Positions 1 through 6,346 are shown, counted from the stretch's first letter. The stretch: DNA of 6,756 nucleotides from Gammaproteobacteria bacterium (GCA_003556835.1 PWQG01000083.1:1-6756); one strand, 5' to 3'. Made by a program: numbers and translations. Notes: a model not told the origin generated them from the sequence alone.

Positions 1-67
1 GGATGAAGAGGAACAGGGAGAGAAAGACGTGGAAACCGACAAGAAACACGGGGGTGACAGCCAATGA
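1..67 (+). CDS. ccoQ: CcoQ (FixQ), cbb3 oxidase small subunit, C-terminal end only
   Basis: The left edge cuts this gene. In the frame starting at base 2 an open reading frame gives 21 residues and stops at TGA 65-67. The residues are almost all charged or polar (DEEEQGEKDVETDKKHG, then DSQ), which suits the cytoplasmic tail of CcoQ, a one-helix subunit that helps hold CcoP to the core complex. The stop overlaps the ccoP start as ATGA (64-67), the usual ccoQ-ccoP junction. The identification rests on position directly before ccoP and on tail composition, since the diagnostic membrane helix lies outside the window. Confidence 0.75.
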   Translation, partial: DEEEQGEKDVETDKKHGGDSQ

Positions 68-936
68 GTACCGGATACAGCCTGTTCGTGATTTTCGGCA
101 CCCTTGGCTCTCTGCTGGCCTTCGCCCTGATCCTGTGGCTGAACCGCAATGTCAACAATCCCGGCAAGACCACCGGGCACGTATACGACGGCATCGAGGA
201 ATACGACAACCCCATGCCCGCCTGGTGGTTCTGGGGTTTCATGCTCAGTATCGTATTTGCCCTGGGCTACCTGATCTATTATCCGGGCCTGGGCAATTTC
301 CCCGGTCTCAGCGGCTGGACCCAGATTGGCCAGCTGGAAGAGCAACAGGCGGAAGCCGAAGCCCTGTACGGGCCCGTCTTTGCCCAGTATCGCGACATGC
401 CGATTGACGAACTGGCCGAGCACCAGGCGGCGATGCGCATGGGCCGACGGCTTTTCCTCAATCACTGCTCCCAGTGCCACGGCACCGCGGGTACCGGCAG
501 CCGGGGTTATCCCAACCTGACCGATGATCACTGGCAATGGGGCGGTGAAGCCGAACAGATCCGCACCACGATCAGCGAAGGTCGCCAGGCCTCCATGCCA
601 CCCTGGCTGAGTCAATTGCGCGAGGACGGCATCATGCAGGTGACCGAATACGTGCTGCAACTGGCAGGCCGGGAGGTCGAGGAACGGATTGCCAACGCCG
701 GTCGCAGTCAGTACGAGCAGTATTGCGCCGCCTGTCACGGCGCCTCCGGCACCGGACAGGTGGCACTGGGTGCCCCCGACCTGACCGACGACGTCTGGCT
801 CTACGGCGGTAACCGCGAAGCCATCGCCAGCGTCATCCGCGACGGACGGGAGGGTGAAATGCCCGCATTCGAGAGACGACTCGGCGAAGACCGCGCGCAT
901 ATCCTCAGCGCGTATGTGCGCAGTCTTACCCATTGA
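64..936 (+). CDS. ccoP: CcoP, diheme cytochrome c subunit of cbb3-type cytochrome c oxidase
   Basis: This 290-residue protein is subunit III of cbb3 oxidase. It takes electrons from periplasmic or membrane cytochrome c and passes them to the CcoO heme and on to the CcoN active site. Two hydrophobic segments are visible at about residues 6-25 and 52-72, joined by a short loop containing the family-typical DNPMPAWWFWGF. Two periplasmic cytochrome c domains follow. Heme-attachment motifs are C135-S-Q-C138-H139 and C221-A-A-C224-H225, and the likely distal ligands are M178 (ASMPPW) and M266 (GEMPAF). Length and architecture match the two-helix form of CcoP. The start at 64 overlaps the ccoQ stop and has a G-rich stretch (50-56) at Shine-Dalgarno distance. 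Maturation would need the cytochrome c (Ccm) machinery, which is not in the window. The gene looks intact. Confidence 0.97.
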   Translation: MSTGYSLFVIFGTLGSLLAFALILWLNRNVNNPGKTTGHVYDGIEEYDNPMPAWWFWGFMLSIVFALGYLIYYPGLGNFPGLSGWTQIGQLEEQQAEAEALYGPVFAQYRDMPIDELAEHQAAMRMGRRLFLNHCSQCHGTAGTGSRGYPNLTDDHWQWGGEAEQIRTTISEGRQASMPPWLSQLREDGIMQVTEYVLQLAGREVEERIANAGRSQYEQYCAACHGASGTGQVALGAPDLTDDVWLYGGNREAIASVIRDGREGEMPAFERRLGEDRAHILSAYVRSLTH

Positions 937-960
937 GGAGCCATTGCCGCTCCGATGAAA

Positions 961-980
961 CCGGCTCCGCGAGGAGCCGG
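961..980 (+). promoter_or_regulatory. Perfect hairpin with GCGA tetraloop in the ccoP-ccoG gap, covering the ccoG ribosome-binding site
   Basis: CCGGCTCC (961-968) pairs exactly with GGAGCCGG (973-980) around the loop GCGA (969-972), a GNRA-type tetraloop. No T-run follows, so it is not a standard intrinsic terminator. The GAGGAG at 971-976 is the only Shine-Dalgarno-like sequence ahead of ccoG, and it lies in the loop and 3' arm. A second copy of GGAGCC at 937-942, beginning just after the ccoP stop, could pair with GGCTCC (963-968) instead and free the Shine-Dalgarno. An mRNA-processing or stability element between structural and assembly genes is another possible role. The structure is seen; the functions are inferred. 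Confidence 0.6.
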
Positions 981-991
981 CGACAGCACAA

Positions 992-2428
992 ATGCCTATG
1001 AACCGTATCCCGATCCAGGACACCACGGACCACGACAGCGACCCGGAAGTGGTCCCGCTGTATGCCAGTCGGCGCAAGATCCATCCGCGCGTCGCTCCCG
1101 GCCTGTACCGGAATATCCGCCTGCTGGTCTCAACCCTGTTCCTGCTGGCATATTTCCTGACCCCCTGGCTGCTCATGGATGGTCGACAGGCCGTGCTGTT
1201 CGACCTGCCGGCCCGGCAGTTCCATGTTTTCTGGTTCAGCTTTGTGCCCCAGGATCTCATCCTGCTCAGTGGGCTGCTCGTGTTTGCCGCATTCGCCCTG
1301 TTCTTTGTCACCACCCTGTGGGGCCGGGTCTGGTGTGGTTACACCTGCCCGCAGACGGTCTGGTCCTTCCTGTTCATCTGGGTGGAACGGCAGCTGGAGG
1401 GATCTCCGCAGCAACGTGTGCGCTGGGACAACACCCCTACACCACTGAAGCGCGAAGGTCGCAACCTCAAGGGTCTGGAAAAGCTCGCTCGCCGCCTGGG
1501 CAAACATTGCCTCTGGCTGCTGATCGCCCTGGCCACCGGCGCCACCTTCATTGCCTACTTCTACGGCGCCCGCGAACTGGTCACTGATGCACTGAGCTGG
1601 CAAATTCCCCTGATCGGGGTCGCCTGGATCGTCTTCTTCACCCTGGCAACCTATATCAATGCCGGCTGGTTGCGTGAGCATGTCTGCATCTACATTTGCC
1701 CTTATGCCCGCTTCCAGTCGGTGATGTACGACGCCGACACGCTGGCCGTATCCTACGATCCGAACCGGGGCGAACCCCGCACCTCCGCCCGCAAGCGTGC
1801 AGCCACCGGCGAAGACGGCGACTGCATCGACTGCACCCTTTGCGTTCAGGTCTGCCCCACCGGCATCGATATCCGCGACGGTCTGCAATACGAATGCATC
1901 GGCTGTGCCGCCTGCATCGACGCCTGTGACACGGTCATGGACAAAGTGGGCTACCCGCGCGGTCTGATCCGTTACAGCACGGAAAACGAACTGGCCGGAC
2001 AGCCCCGCACATCATGGCGACCCAAAGCCTTTCTCTACGGTATCGCCGCCCTGCTGACCCTGGTGCTGCTGAGCACGACTCTTTGGCAACGTGAACCGCT
2101 GCGCGTCGAGGTGGCCCGCGACCGGGGCGCTCTGTACCAGGAAGTGAGCGGCGCCCGGATCGAAAACAGCTATCAGCTGCGTCTGCAGAATGTCAGCAAC
2201 CAGGATCGTGACCTGCGTGTTTCGGTCAGTGGACTGCCGGAAGTAGAACTGCTGCCGGACAGCATGATCCATCTGCCGGTTGGTGAACTGCTTGATATTG
2301 CATTGCGTGTCCAGGTACCTGCTGGCGCCCTGGAACAGAGCAATACCGACATCGAATTCATCGTACAGTCTCCGGACGACACGCTGCGCATAGTGCGGGA
2401 AAGCCGCTTCATCGGACCACGGAATTGA
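992..2428 (+). CDS. ccoG: CcoG (FixG/RdxA family), cbb3 oxidase assembly protein with two [4Fe-4S] ferredoxin motifs
   Basis: A 478-residue inner-membrane protein; studied members of the family are cupric reductases that supply Cu(I) for cbb3 oxidase. Hydrophobic segments lie near residues 44-62, 88-109, 173-193, 207-224 and 347-365. Two conserved CxxxCP pairs are present, C115/C119 (CGYTCPQ) and C232/C236 (CIYICPY). Then come two ferredoxin cluster motifs, C278-C281-C284-C288-P and C302-C305-C308-C312. After the last helix, about residues 370-478 match the periplasmic Ig-like C-terminal domain typical of FixG. The N-terminal RKIHPR...GLYRNIR segment is also family-typical. The start at 992 is the first in-frame ATG after an in-frame stop at 956-958; an alternative ATG lies at 998. 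Shine-Dalgarno spacing is poor (GGAG ends 15 bases upstream) and sits in a hairpin. It begins 55 bases after ccoP. No damage is seen. Confidence 0.96.
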   Translation: MPMNRIPIQDTTDHDSDPEVVPLYASRRKIHPRVAPGLYRNIRLLVSTLFLLAYFLTPWLLMDGRQAVLFDLPARQFHVFWFSFVPQDLILLSGLLVFAAFALFFVTTLWGRVWCGYTCPQTVWSFLFIWVERQLEGSPQQRVRWDNTPTPLKREGRNLKGLEKLARRLGKHCLWLLIALATGATFIAYFYGARELVTDALSWQIPLIGVAWIVFFTLATYINAGWLREHVCIYICPYARFQSVMYDADTLAVSYDPNRGEPRTSARKRAATGEDGDCIDCTLCVQVCPTGIDIRDGLQYECIGCAACIDACDTVMDKVGYPRGLIRYSTENELAGQPRTSWRPKAFLYGIAALLTLVLLSTTLWQREPLRVEVARDRGALYQEVSGARIENSYQLRLQNVSNQDRDLRVSVSGLPEVELLPDSMIHLPVGELLDIALRVQVPAGALEQSNTDIEFIVQSPDDTLRIVRESRFIGPRN

Positions 2429-2445
2429 ACAGGACGCCAAACAGA

Positions 2446-2946
2446 ATGCAACAGAAGCAGACCGACGATCGCCCCTGGTATCGCCACCCCTGGCCCTGGT
2501 TGCTCATGGTCGTGCCCGCCACCTCCATGGTGGTGGGCACGACCATGCTGATCCTGGCTCTCAACAGCCCTGGTGACGTGGTGGTGGACAACTATTACGA
2601 AGAAGGCCGGGGCATCAACCAGTCTTTCGCCATGGATCATGCCGCAAGGGATCTGGGTATTTCAGCGCGCCTGGAAATCGATACCAATCAGGATGTGGCC
2701 CGGATCCACTTGGACGGGCGTCAGGAAAGCGGACTGCAGCTTCGGGTGTACCACGCCATCGAAAGTGGCCGCGATCGAAATTTTGTCTTCCTGCCTTTGG
2801 GGCCGGGCGAATACCATCTGGAAAGCACCGACCTGGTCGGCATGCTGCAGGGCAACAGCCGCTGGTACCTGGAGCTGCGTGACGTGAACGACGAATGGCG
2901 GCTGCGTCGACGCCTGCAGACACCCGCCGTGGAGATGCAATGGTGA
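2446..2946 (+). CDS. ccoH: CcoH (FixH family), cbb3 oxidase assembly and stability protein
   Basis: This 166-residue protein has one membrane helix (about residues 17-39) preceded by the family-typical PWYRHPWPW and followed by D48-NYYEEGRGIN, the conserved FixH signature just after the helix. The rest is a periplasmic beta-rich domain. CcoH associates with the cbb3 complex and with CcoP/CcoN during assembly. I chose ATG 2446 because AGGA (2431-2434) lies 11 bases upstream and the protein then has normal family length. An in-frame TTG at 2425, inside the ccoG stop region, would add only seven residues and has no better ribosome-binding site. The gene starts 17 bases after ccoG, and its end overlaps ccoI by 7 bases. 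The helix-coding part contains a very long inverted repeat (2505-2547). Confidence 0.93.
   Translation: MQQKQTDDRPWYRHPWPWLLMVVPATSMVVGTTMLILALNSPGDVVVDNYYEEGRGINQSFAMDHAARDLGISARLEIDTNQDVARIHLDGRQESGLQLRVYHAIESGRDRNFVFLPLGPGEYHLESTDLVGMLQGNSRWYLELRDVNDEWRLRRRLQTPAVEMQW
2505..2547 (+). repeat. Long inverted repeat (19 paired positions, 5-base loop) inside ccoH
   Basis: The left arm 2505-2523 (starts CATGGTCGTGCCC) pairs with the right arm 2529-2547 (ends GGGCACGACCATG) around the loop TCCAT (2524-2528). The outer 13 pairs are perfect Watson-Crick. Position 2518/2534 is a G-T pair (G-U in RNA), and the inner five are perfect again. The repeat starts 59 bases after the ccoH ATG and encodes residues 20-34, the core of the membrane helix. 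There is no T-run after it. The protein repeat MVV...MVV explains only part of the symmetry, because the outer pairs involve unrelated codons on each side. Its function is unknown; it would form a very stable RNA stem. Confidence 0.85.
2931..2934 (+). promoter_or_regulatory. Ribosome-binding site that sets the ccoI start
   Basis: GGAG lies 5 bases before ATG 2940, inside the last codons of ccoH. This favours 2940 over the in-frame ATG at 2895, which would lie 52 bases deep inside ccoH and would add a 15-residue leader ahead of the recognisable family sequence. Confidence 0.7.
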
Positions 2947-5384
2947 CAACCGCACGCTTGTCAGGAACAGCCGCCGATGAGCAGGCCGCGCAGCGCGAAG
3001 CTGCCGCATTGCAATGTTTCCATTGCAATACCGCCGTGCCCCGGAACGAGGCCCTGTTCCTGGAAATCGACGGGCGTGAACAGCCACTGTGCTGCGCCGG
3101 CTGCCTGGCCGCCGTGCAGTTCATCCGGGAGCTCGATCTCGACCGCTACTACCAATACCGGGAAAAGTGCGAGCCGGAAGGCGAACTGAAGCAGAATCCG
3201 GTCCGGCTCAGTGCCGCCGCCTTGGGACCAGCACTCGAGCGGGTGGGTGACCAGCAGCAACTTTCCCTGCTGGTGCCCGATATCCGCTGCGCTGCCTGCA
3301 TCTGGTTGATCGAGAAAGTGGCGCAACGCGTCGAGGGTGTGCGTTCGGTGGATGCAGGTTTCGCCACGCGCCGGGTACAGATCGGGCTTGATGCCGATGC
3401 CGATCCGGAGCAGGTGATCCGACAGATCGAGAAACTCGGCTACGAAGTACGACCGGATCTGCCGGATGCAGCCCGGGAAGCCTTTGATCAACAACGGCGC
3501 AGCATGCTGACACGACTCGGCGTGGCTGGCATCGGCATGATGCAGGTCATGATGTTCGCCCTGGCATCCTACCTGGCCGGCCCTGGCGGCATGGAACCGG
3601 CCTACGAGAGTCTCATGCGCTGGGCCAGCCTGGCCCTGACCACTCCGGTGGTGTTCTACAGCGCCATGCCCTTCCACCGCGCCGCCTGGCAGGCGGTGCG
3701 CAATCGCAGCCTGATCATGGATGTGCCGGTTTCCATGGCGATTCTTGCGGCCTGGTCCCTGAGCACCTGGGCAACACTGCAGGGGGGCCATGAGGTCTAC
3801 TTTGATACGGCCGCCATGTTCACGTTTTTCCTGTTGATCGGCCGCTATGTGGAACTGCTCTCCCAATACCGCTTCCAGCAGAGCCGTGATCAACTGCATC
3901 GCCTGCTGCCCCTGGCGGTCACCCGGGTGCAGGATGAACGGGACGAAAGTATTGCCTTCGACGCCATGCGTGCGGGCGATCTGCTGCGGGTCTGCCCCGG
4001 CGATGTGATCCCGGCCGACGGCATCATCGTCGAGGGTAGCAGTGATGTCAGTGAAGCAGCGTTCACCGGGGAACCCCTGCCCCTGACCCGTCGTAGCGGC
4101 GATCGGGTACTGGCCGGTGCACACAACCTCGACGGTGAACTGTTGATTGAAGTTCGCGGCACGCCGGAGCAATTCCTGATCCGCCGCATTGCCCGGCTCT
4201 ACGACCAGGCGACGCGTTATCGCCCGCAATGGTCAAAACTGGCCGACCGGACGGCGCGCGGCTTCGTCGCCGCGGTTCTGGTCCTGGCAGCGGCAGCCGG
4301 TCTCTACTGGTATCAGGCCGGCTCGGCGGATTACCTGGTCATCAGCATGACGGTGCTTGTGGTGGCGTGCCCCTGCGCTCTGTCCTTGGCCACTCCGGTC
4401 GCCTACAGCGTGGCCGTCACCGCCATGCGCCGGGCCGGCATAATTGTCCGCAACGGGGCTTTTCTGGAGCGCGCTGCCGAGACCACGGCCATCGTCTTTG
4501 ACAAGACCGGCACACTCACCGAGTCCAGCCTGGAGCTGGATTCGGTACAGGTTCTGGATGGTGAGCTGGATGAAACGCAATGCCTGGACCTGGCCACGAC
4601 CCTGGAACATCACAGTGAACACCCGATTGCCCGTGCATTCCGTGGCGCAGCAAATCGGACCGTGGAAACACCGCGCGTTGTGCCCGGCTGCGGCGTTGAG
4701 GGTCACATCGGTGGTCAGTTGTATCGCATCGGCAGACCCGACTTCGTCATGGCAGACAAACCGGACGCCATGCCGGTCGCACCAGACAGTGACGGGCTCT
4801 GGGTACTGCTAGGAAAGGAGCGGCCCCTGGCATGGTTCCGGCTGCGTGACCGCAACCGGACCTACAGCGCTGCCACCATCAGCCGCCTGCGACAGCAGGG
4901 TCTGTATACCGCCATATTCACTGGCGATCATTCAGCCAGTGCCCTCCGCAACAGCGAGGCCTTTGGTGTCGACCGGATCGATACCCATATGATGCCCGAC
5001 CGGAAGATTGCGGCTGTGCGTGAACTGGGGCGCGAAGGGCATCGGGTCATGATGGTTGGCGACGGTGTCAATGATGCCGGCGCGATGGCAGCCGCGGACA
5101 CGTCCATGGCGGTTTCCCCGCGTGATATCAGTGTGCAGAACAGTGCCGATGCCACACTGCTCGGTGATGCACTGGACCGTCTGCCTGGCGTCCTGCGTTT
5201 CGCCCGTCGCAGCCGGCGCATCATAAGGCAGAACGTCGCCTGGTCGATCAGCTACAACTTCACCGTCATCCCCTTCGCCGTGGCCGGATTCGTGCCGCCC
5301 TGGCTGGCGGCCTTGGGGATGAGCCTCTCCTCCATCCTGGTCATTGCCAATGCAAGCCGCCTGCACCGCATGGAGGAGCACTGA
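2940..5384 (+). CDS. ccoI: CcoI (FixI), copper-transporting P1B-type ATPase for cbb3 oxidase assembly
   Basis: This 814-residue inner-membrane ATPase exports Cu(I) for maturation of the CcoN CuB site. The N-terminus has a FixI-type cysteine domain (C26-FH-C29, C51-C52-AG-C55), then a heavy-metal-associated domain with C117-AA-C120. Eight membrane helices can be placed near residues 193-211, 228-246, 262-281, 290-308, 441-460, 466-490, 768-783 and 786-806. The actuator motif is T376-GEP. The ion-path motif is C477-P-C479, with further conserved membrane residues in the YN of helix 7 and MSLSS of helix 8. The phosphorylated aspartate is D521 (DKTGTLT), the nucleotide-binding SEHP ends at H561-P562, and the hinge is G707-DGVND712. 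All catalytic residues are present, so it should be active. After the hinge it reads DAGAM rather than the more common DAPAL. The start is set by GGAG at 2931-2934 and overlaps ccoH by 7 bases. The stop shares a base with ccoS (TGATG). Confidence 0.97.
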   Translation: MVTTARLSGTAADEQAAQREAAALQCFHCNTAVPRNEALFLEIDGREQPLCCAGCLAAVQFIRELDLDRYYQYREKCEPEGELKQNPVRLSAAALGPALERVGDQQQLSLLVPDIRCAACIWLIEKVAQRVEGVRSVDAGFATRRVQIGLDADADPEQVIRQIEKLGYEVRPDLPDAAREAFDQQRRSMLTRLGVAGIGMMQVMMFALASYLAGPGGMEPAYESLMRWASLALTTPVVFYSAMPFHRAAWQAVRNRSLIMDVPVSMAILAAWSLSTWATLQGGHEVYFDTAAMFTFFLLIGRYVELLSQYRFQQSRDQLHRLLPLAVTRVQDERDESIAFDAMRAGDLLRVCPGDVIPADGIIVEGSSDVSEAAFTGEPLPLTRRSGDRVLAGAHNLDGELLIEVRGTPEQFLIRRIARLYDQATRYRPQWSKLADRTARGFVAAVLVLAAAAGLYWYQAGSADYLVISMTVLVVACPCALSLATPVAYSVAVTAMRRAGIIVRNGAFLERAAETTAIVFDKTGTLTESSLELDSVQVLDGELDETQCLDLATTLEHHSEHPIARAFRGAANRTVETPRVVPGCGVEGHIGGQLYRIGRPDFVMADKPDAMPVAPDSDGLWVLLGKERPLAWFRLRDRNRTYSAATISRLRQQGLYTAIFTGDHSASALRNSEAFGVDRIDTHMMPDRKIAAVRELGREGHRVMMVGDGVNDAGAMAAADTSMAVSPRDISVQNSADATLLGDALDRLPGVLRFARRSRRIIRQNVAWSISYNFTVIPFAVAGFVPPWLAALGMSLSSILVIANASRLHRMEEH
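3008..3029 (+). repeat. Perfect 9-bp inverted repeat over the first CxxC codons of ccoI
   Basis: ATTGCAATG (3008-3016) and CATTGCAAT (3021-3029) are exact reverse complements around TTTC (3017-3020). The block is AT-rich for this GC-rich gene and lies 68 bases after the ccoI ATG. It encodes the LQCFHCN segment, so part of the symmetry comes from the two Cys codons and their neighbours. Each arm also contains the palindrome ATTGCAAT. Function is unknown. Confidence 0.7.
5372..5378 (+). promoter_or_regulatory. Strong ribosome-binding site for ccoS
   Basis: GGAGGAG lies 5 bases before the ccoS ATG, within the last codons of ccoI. It supports efficient reinitiation at the TGATG junction. Confidence 0.75.
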
Positions 5385-5581
5385 TGAGCAGCCTGTTCCT
5401 GTTGATCCCATTGAGCATCGTGCTGATTTCCATCGCCATCTGTGTGTTCATCTGGGCGGTGAGGAACCGTCAGTTCGAGGACCTGGACAAGGAAGCCCAT
5501 CGCATCCTGTTTGATGATGACGACCAAGAGCCGCGTGATCCGGACAGGAAGCAACAGGACAAGGAGCGGGATCGTGACTGA
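5384..5581 (+). CDS. ccoS: CcoS, small membrane protein for cbb3 oxidase maturation
   Basis: A 65-residue protein with one N-terminal membrane helix (about residues 4-26). It is followed by the CcoS signature W24-AVRNRQFEDLD, then A38-HRILFDDDD, and a highly charged tail. CcoS is required for correct cofactor insertion into the cbb3 catalytic subunit. In Rhodobacter capsulatus, loss of CcoS leaves the oxidase assembled but without its heme b and copper cofactors. Length and motif order match the family. The ATG overlaps the ccoI stop by one base and has a near-ideal GGAGGAG five bases upstream, so its translation is probably coupled to ccoI. Its end overlaps the next gene by 8 bases. Confidence 0.95.
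   Translation: MSSLFLLIPLSIVLISIAICVFIWAVRNRQFEDLDKEAHRILFDDDDQEPRDPDRKQQDKERDRD
5561..5566 (+). promoter_or_regulatory. Ribosome-binding site that sets a GTG start for the TauE/SafE-type gene
   Basis: AAGGAG lies 7 bases before GTG 5574. The in-frame ATG at 5511 is 63 bases further upstream inside ccoS and would add an unconserved, Arg/Thr-rich leader before the first membrane segment, so GTG 5574 is preferred. Confidence 0.8.
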
Positions 5582-6293
5582 CTACCTGGCTGCCTTCACA
5601 CTCGGACTGCTCGGACTGCCCCACTGCCTGGCCATGTGCGGCGGTATCGGCGCGGCACTGATGACCCGGCCAGCGCCACCGGAACCGCATACGGCTGGAC
5701 CCCGGCTCATTGCGCGGCAAGGCTCACAGGGCCTGGCAATGCAGGCAACCGGGGAAGTGGCCAACAAGACCCTGTTGTTCGGCGGCGGCAAGATGCTGGC
5801 CTACATCATGATCGGCACCGTGGCCGGACTCGCCGGCCTATTGCTGGGTAGCATGGGCAGTGCCTGGGCGCTGTTCCTGCGCCTGTTGGCGGCCGGATTG
5901 CTGTTCGCCATGGGCCTGTATGCGCTGGGGCTGTGGCGGGGCCCACGGCAATGGGAAAGTGGCGCCCTGCGGCTCTGGCAGCCCGTGCTGGGACAACTGA
6001 AAAAGCTCGATCTGCAGCACAACAGTCACCGCCTGCTCGCCGGCGTGGCCTGGGGGATGATTCCCTGCGGCATGGTCTACAGTGCCATGGGCCTGGCAGT
6101 GGCCAGTGGCGGTCCCGTGCAGGGTGGCCTGGTGATGTTCAGCTTCGGACTTGGCACCCTGCCCTTCGTGCTGATCATGGCCGGACTGAGCACTGCCCTG
6201 ACACCTTTGATACAACACAGATACTGGAAACCCGGTGCCGGTATACTGCTGATGGCACTGGCAGCATGGACCGCCATGACGGCATTGGCATGA
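5574..6293 (+). CDS. TauE/SafE-family (DsbD_2/UreH-like) membrane protein linked to the cbb3 cluster
   Basis: A 239-residue protein, hydrophobic almost throughout, with likely membrane segments near residues 4-28, 75-95, 98-120, 155-180, 185-207 and 220-239. The first segment carries G14-LPHCLAMCGG (H17, C18, C22). The second half carries G-M-I-P164-C165-G166, matching the paired half-repeats of the DsbD_2/UreH-like transmembrane family, often labelled sulfite exporter TauE/SafE. Homologues are commonly found next to ccoS in gammaproteobacteria. The real substrate in this context is not established. The His/Cys/Met-rich motif and the company of CcoG and CcoI suggest metal (copper or nickel) or thiol handling, but that is inference and the 'sulfite exporter' label should not be taken literally. 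A polar stretch at about residues 29-72 separates the first helix from the rest. The start is GTG, and it overlaps ccoS by 8 bases. Confidence 0.85.
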   Translation: MTDYLAAFTLGLLGLPHCLAMCGGIGAALMTRPAPPEPHTAGPRLIARQGSQGLAMQATGEVANKTLLFGGGKMLAYIMIGTVAGLAGLLLGSMGSAWALFLRLLAAGLLFAMGLYALGLWRGPRQWESGALRLWQPVLGQLKKLDLQHNSHRLLAGVAWGMIPCGMVYSAMGLAVASGGPVQGGLVMFSFGLGTLPFVLIMAGLSTALTPLIQHRYWKPGAGILLMALAAWTAMTALA

Positions 6294-6314
6294 ACATCGA
6301 ACAATAACGGAAAA

Positions 6315-6329
6315 CCTGCCCCCGGCAGG
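6315..6329 (+). repeat. Small hairpin in the gap before the Yip1-family gene
   Basis: CCTGCC (6315-6320) pairs with GGCAGG (6324-6329) around CCC. On the plus strand no T-run follows, so it should not end operon transcription. Read on the minus strand the same stem is followed by TTTTCC, giving a weak terminator-like shape for antisense transcription arriving from the right. The rest of the 53-base gap (6294-6346) shows no recognisable promoter. Confidence 0.4.
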
Positions 6330-6333
6330 CAAC

Positions 6334-6338
6334 AGGAG
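6334..6338 (+). promoter_or_regulatory. Ribosome-binding site of the Yip1-family gene
   Basis: AGGAG lies 8 bases before ATG 6347 and supports that start. Confidence 0.7.
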
Positions 6339-6346
6339 ACCGCAGC

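Noticed and set aside
955..1587. Plus-strand open frame of 210 codons starting in the ccoP-ccoG gap
   Set aside because: It runs out of frame through ccoG and through the hairpin, and the product is Pro/Arg/Ala-rich with no family features.
1130..1888. Long minus-strand open frame (252 codons) opposite ccoG
   Set aside because: Same reason: it is a shadow of the well-supported ccoG, and the low-complexity product has no recognisable motif.
2425..2445. TTG start for ccoH overlapping the ccoG stop
   Set aside because: A rare start codon adding seven residues with no matching ribosome-binding site; ATG 2446 is simpler.
2895..2939. Upstream ATG start for ccoI
   Set aside because: It lies deep inside ccoH with a poor upstream site; ATG 2940 has GGAG five bases upstream and fits family length.
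3639..3652. Small stem ACCAC/GTGGT with a UCCG loop in ccoI
   Set aside because: Only five base pairs within coding sequence; expected by chance at this GC content.
2961..4229. Long minus-strand open frame (422 codons) opposite ccoI
   Set aside because: It lies antisense to an intact, motif-complete ATPase gene. The product has no recognisable domain, and such long shadow frames are normal in GC-rich DNA.
5511..5573. Upstream ATG start for the TauE/SafE-type gene
   Set aside because: The added 21 residues are unconserved-looking and lie inside ccoS; GTG 5574 has an ideal ribosome-binding site and begins just before the first membrane segment.
6290..6307. Five-codon frame ATGA overlap after the TauE/SafE-type gene
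   Set aside because: MNIEQ followed by a stop is too short to support as a gene, and no leader-peptide features are seen.
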